Part shown: positions 63,191 through 64,000 of the stretch, one piece after another
Layout of the letters: the number at the start of each line of letters is the position of its first letter
How positions within the stretch are numbered: position 1 is the first letter of the stretch
From: Balanoglossus misakiensis
Taxonomy: Eukaryota > Hemichordata
Length of the DNA stretch: 64,000 nucleotides
Assembly: GCA_040954595.2 (NCBI GenBank)
Contig: CM082585.2
Coordinates: 9,362,001 to 9,426,000, forward strand
Direction: 5' to 3'
Program-made: the position numbers and the translations under genes
The notes under the pieces: model-generated
Databases searched by the model: none
What the model saw: only the letters and a program-made list of their open reading frames with translations
Told to the model about the DNA's origin: nothing

Positions 63191-63904
63191 ATGTTTTCGT
63201 CCGCCGAGAAGTGTTTCAGGTTGTGCTGTCGAGTGACACGACAGACTGCATTCCGATGTCAACATGGAAAGGCTGGTCCATTCCAAGCCATTTCTCAGCA
63301 CGGGATAGTTGGGAGGCGGGCCCCTCTACTCCAGCACAGACGTACGCCTATGTGCAGCAGGTTCATGTCAACTTCGCCATCTGTCCGCCGACAATCCGTA
63401 CGTAACTATAATTTCTCCTGTTGCTAAAAAACCAAGTATATCTGCCTTTATAAAATACAAGGTTCGCTGTAAATATGTCATGGCGTGCGTTTCCCCGATT
63501 CAATAATTACACGCTACCATATGCTAACCATGGTCGTGTGCCAACTAACTGGTAGCTGTGGGCGGGGAGTTCTGATGCGTTGAGTTCTGAGTATTCCTCG
63601 CGATTCAGGTAATTGACCTTGGGGGTCATGCCAGCGCATACAGATGGAAATTAGATCATTGTTGCCAAACATTTTGTTGGTAGCTTCATGGCAATATCCA
63701 GCAAAAGGTCGGGTGTCCTTGAATCAGACTGTATTTGTGGCCTTTTCATTATATCGAACTGTCAGGAATTAGGCCATGTCGACCCAGCCTTTATTTTTTG
63801 CAGGTTTTTCAGTTGGACGGGAGACAACGTCACCAAACTTCTATCGAGGTACAAGATGGTGGACGTAAGCTGGAAGTTCTCTGGAATGACGAGACATATA
63901 GCAG
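63191..63904 (+). CDS. Second gamma-butyrobetaine dioxygenase-like gene, 5' part only
   Basis: Two exons are visible, 63191-63397 and 63813-63904, with donor GTACGT, acceptor TTTTTCAG and donor GTAGGT; the rest lies beyond the window. Exon 1 (69 codons, MFSSAEKCFRLCCRVTRQ...) is basic, poor in acidic residues and ends RFMSTSPSVRRQS, like a mitochondrial presequence. Exon 2 encodes SIEVQDGGRKLEVLWNDETY then SR. This aligns with LNVTEDGQVLQLTWPDGELSR in the gene at 41.8 kb. Exon 2 is 92 bases in both genes, begins in phase 0 and ends in phase 2 inside the same Arg codon. This makes it a tandem paralog. An alternative acceptor at 63804 would add VFQ. Confidence 0.78.
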
Positions 63905-64000
63905 GTAGGTGTCGATTGGGCCGCGGATTTTGTAGTCAACCAATGATTGCGGCCGGCGTAATTATAGTGTGAGCCAATTAACCCAGGATAGTCAACACGT
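63905..64000 (+). other. Start of intron 2 of the partial dioxygenase gene
   Basis: Begins with GTAGGT and has no further exon before the window ends. Confidence 0.6.

Noticed and set aside
1-64000. tRNA, rRNA or other structured RNA genes
   Set aside because: I saw no cloverleaf with recognisable A and B boxes and no rRNA segments, though a covariance-model scan was not possible.

Overview
The window is eukaryotic, AT-rich and intron-dense. Genes are split into short exons with GT/AG boundaries, and microsatellites, MITE-like inverted repeats and a very large satellite lie between them. An Ig/TIR receptor, a C2H2 zinc-finger factor, an ankyrin protein and a carnitine-pathway dioxygenase, plus frequent GTACATGTAC-type motifs, suggest a marine invertebrate deuterostome (lancelet, hemichordate or similar). 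The sequence alone does not fix the species.

Layout. 1-17.2 kb: no convincing gene. It holds a 191-bp perfect inverted repeat (7626-8053) and a GAT microsatellite, and is probably intergenic or a long 5' intron of the next gene. 17.2-17.8 kb: a 619-bp fold-back MITE flanked by TTAA. 18.15-21.93 kb (+): an Ig-Ig-TM-TIR receptor resembling the IL-1 receptor family, lacking only its signal-peptide exon. 24.78-26.35 and 28.24-29.49 kb (-): two tandem paralogous genes for small leaderless proteins that look like beta-trefoils, possibly IL-1/FGF-like. 30.5-31.3 kb (-): a secreted/single-pass His/Met-rich repeat protein. 32.71-33.08 kb: a 375-bp MITE with an intact 9-bp target duplication. 33.2-36.3 kb (+): an eight-finger C2H2 protein. 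37.4-39.9 kb (-): an ankyrin-repeat protein. 40.5-46.1 kb (+): a complete gamma-butyrobetaine dioxygenase-like gene. 46.4-61.7 kb: a satellite array of about 15 kb. 63.19 kb to the edge (+): the first two coding exons of a second gamma-butyrobetaine dioxygenase-like gene.

Two things stand out. First, a possible ligand/receptor neighbourhood: leaderless beta-trefoil-like proteins next to an Ig/TIR receptor, with a kappaB-like palindrome upstream of one of them. Second, the satellite: its flanking monomers match the spacer of the TTAA MITE about 29-42 kb away (44 of 52 bases, ungapped, by hand alignment). It has a homogenised 87-bp core, older 86-bp monomers at the edges, a near-perfect palindrome in each core unit and recognisable higher-order duplications. 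It also separates two tandem dioxygenase paralogs.

Exon coordinates were read by hand from splice signals and reading-frame continuity. Family names rest on motif recognition, not on searches.
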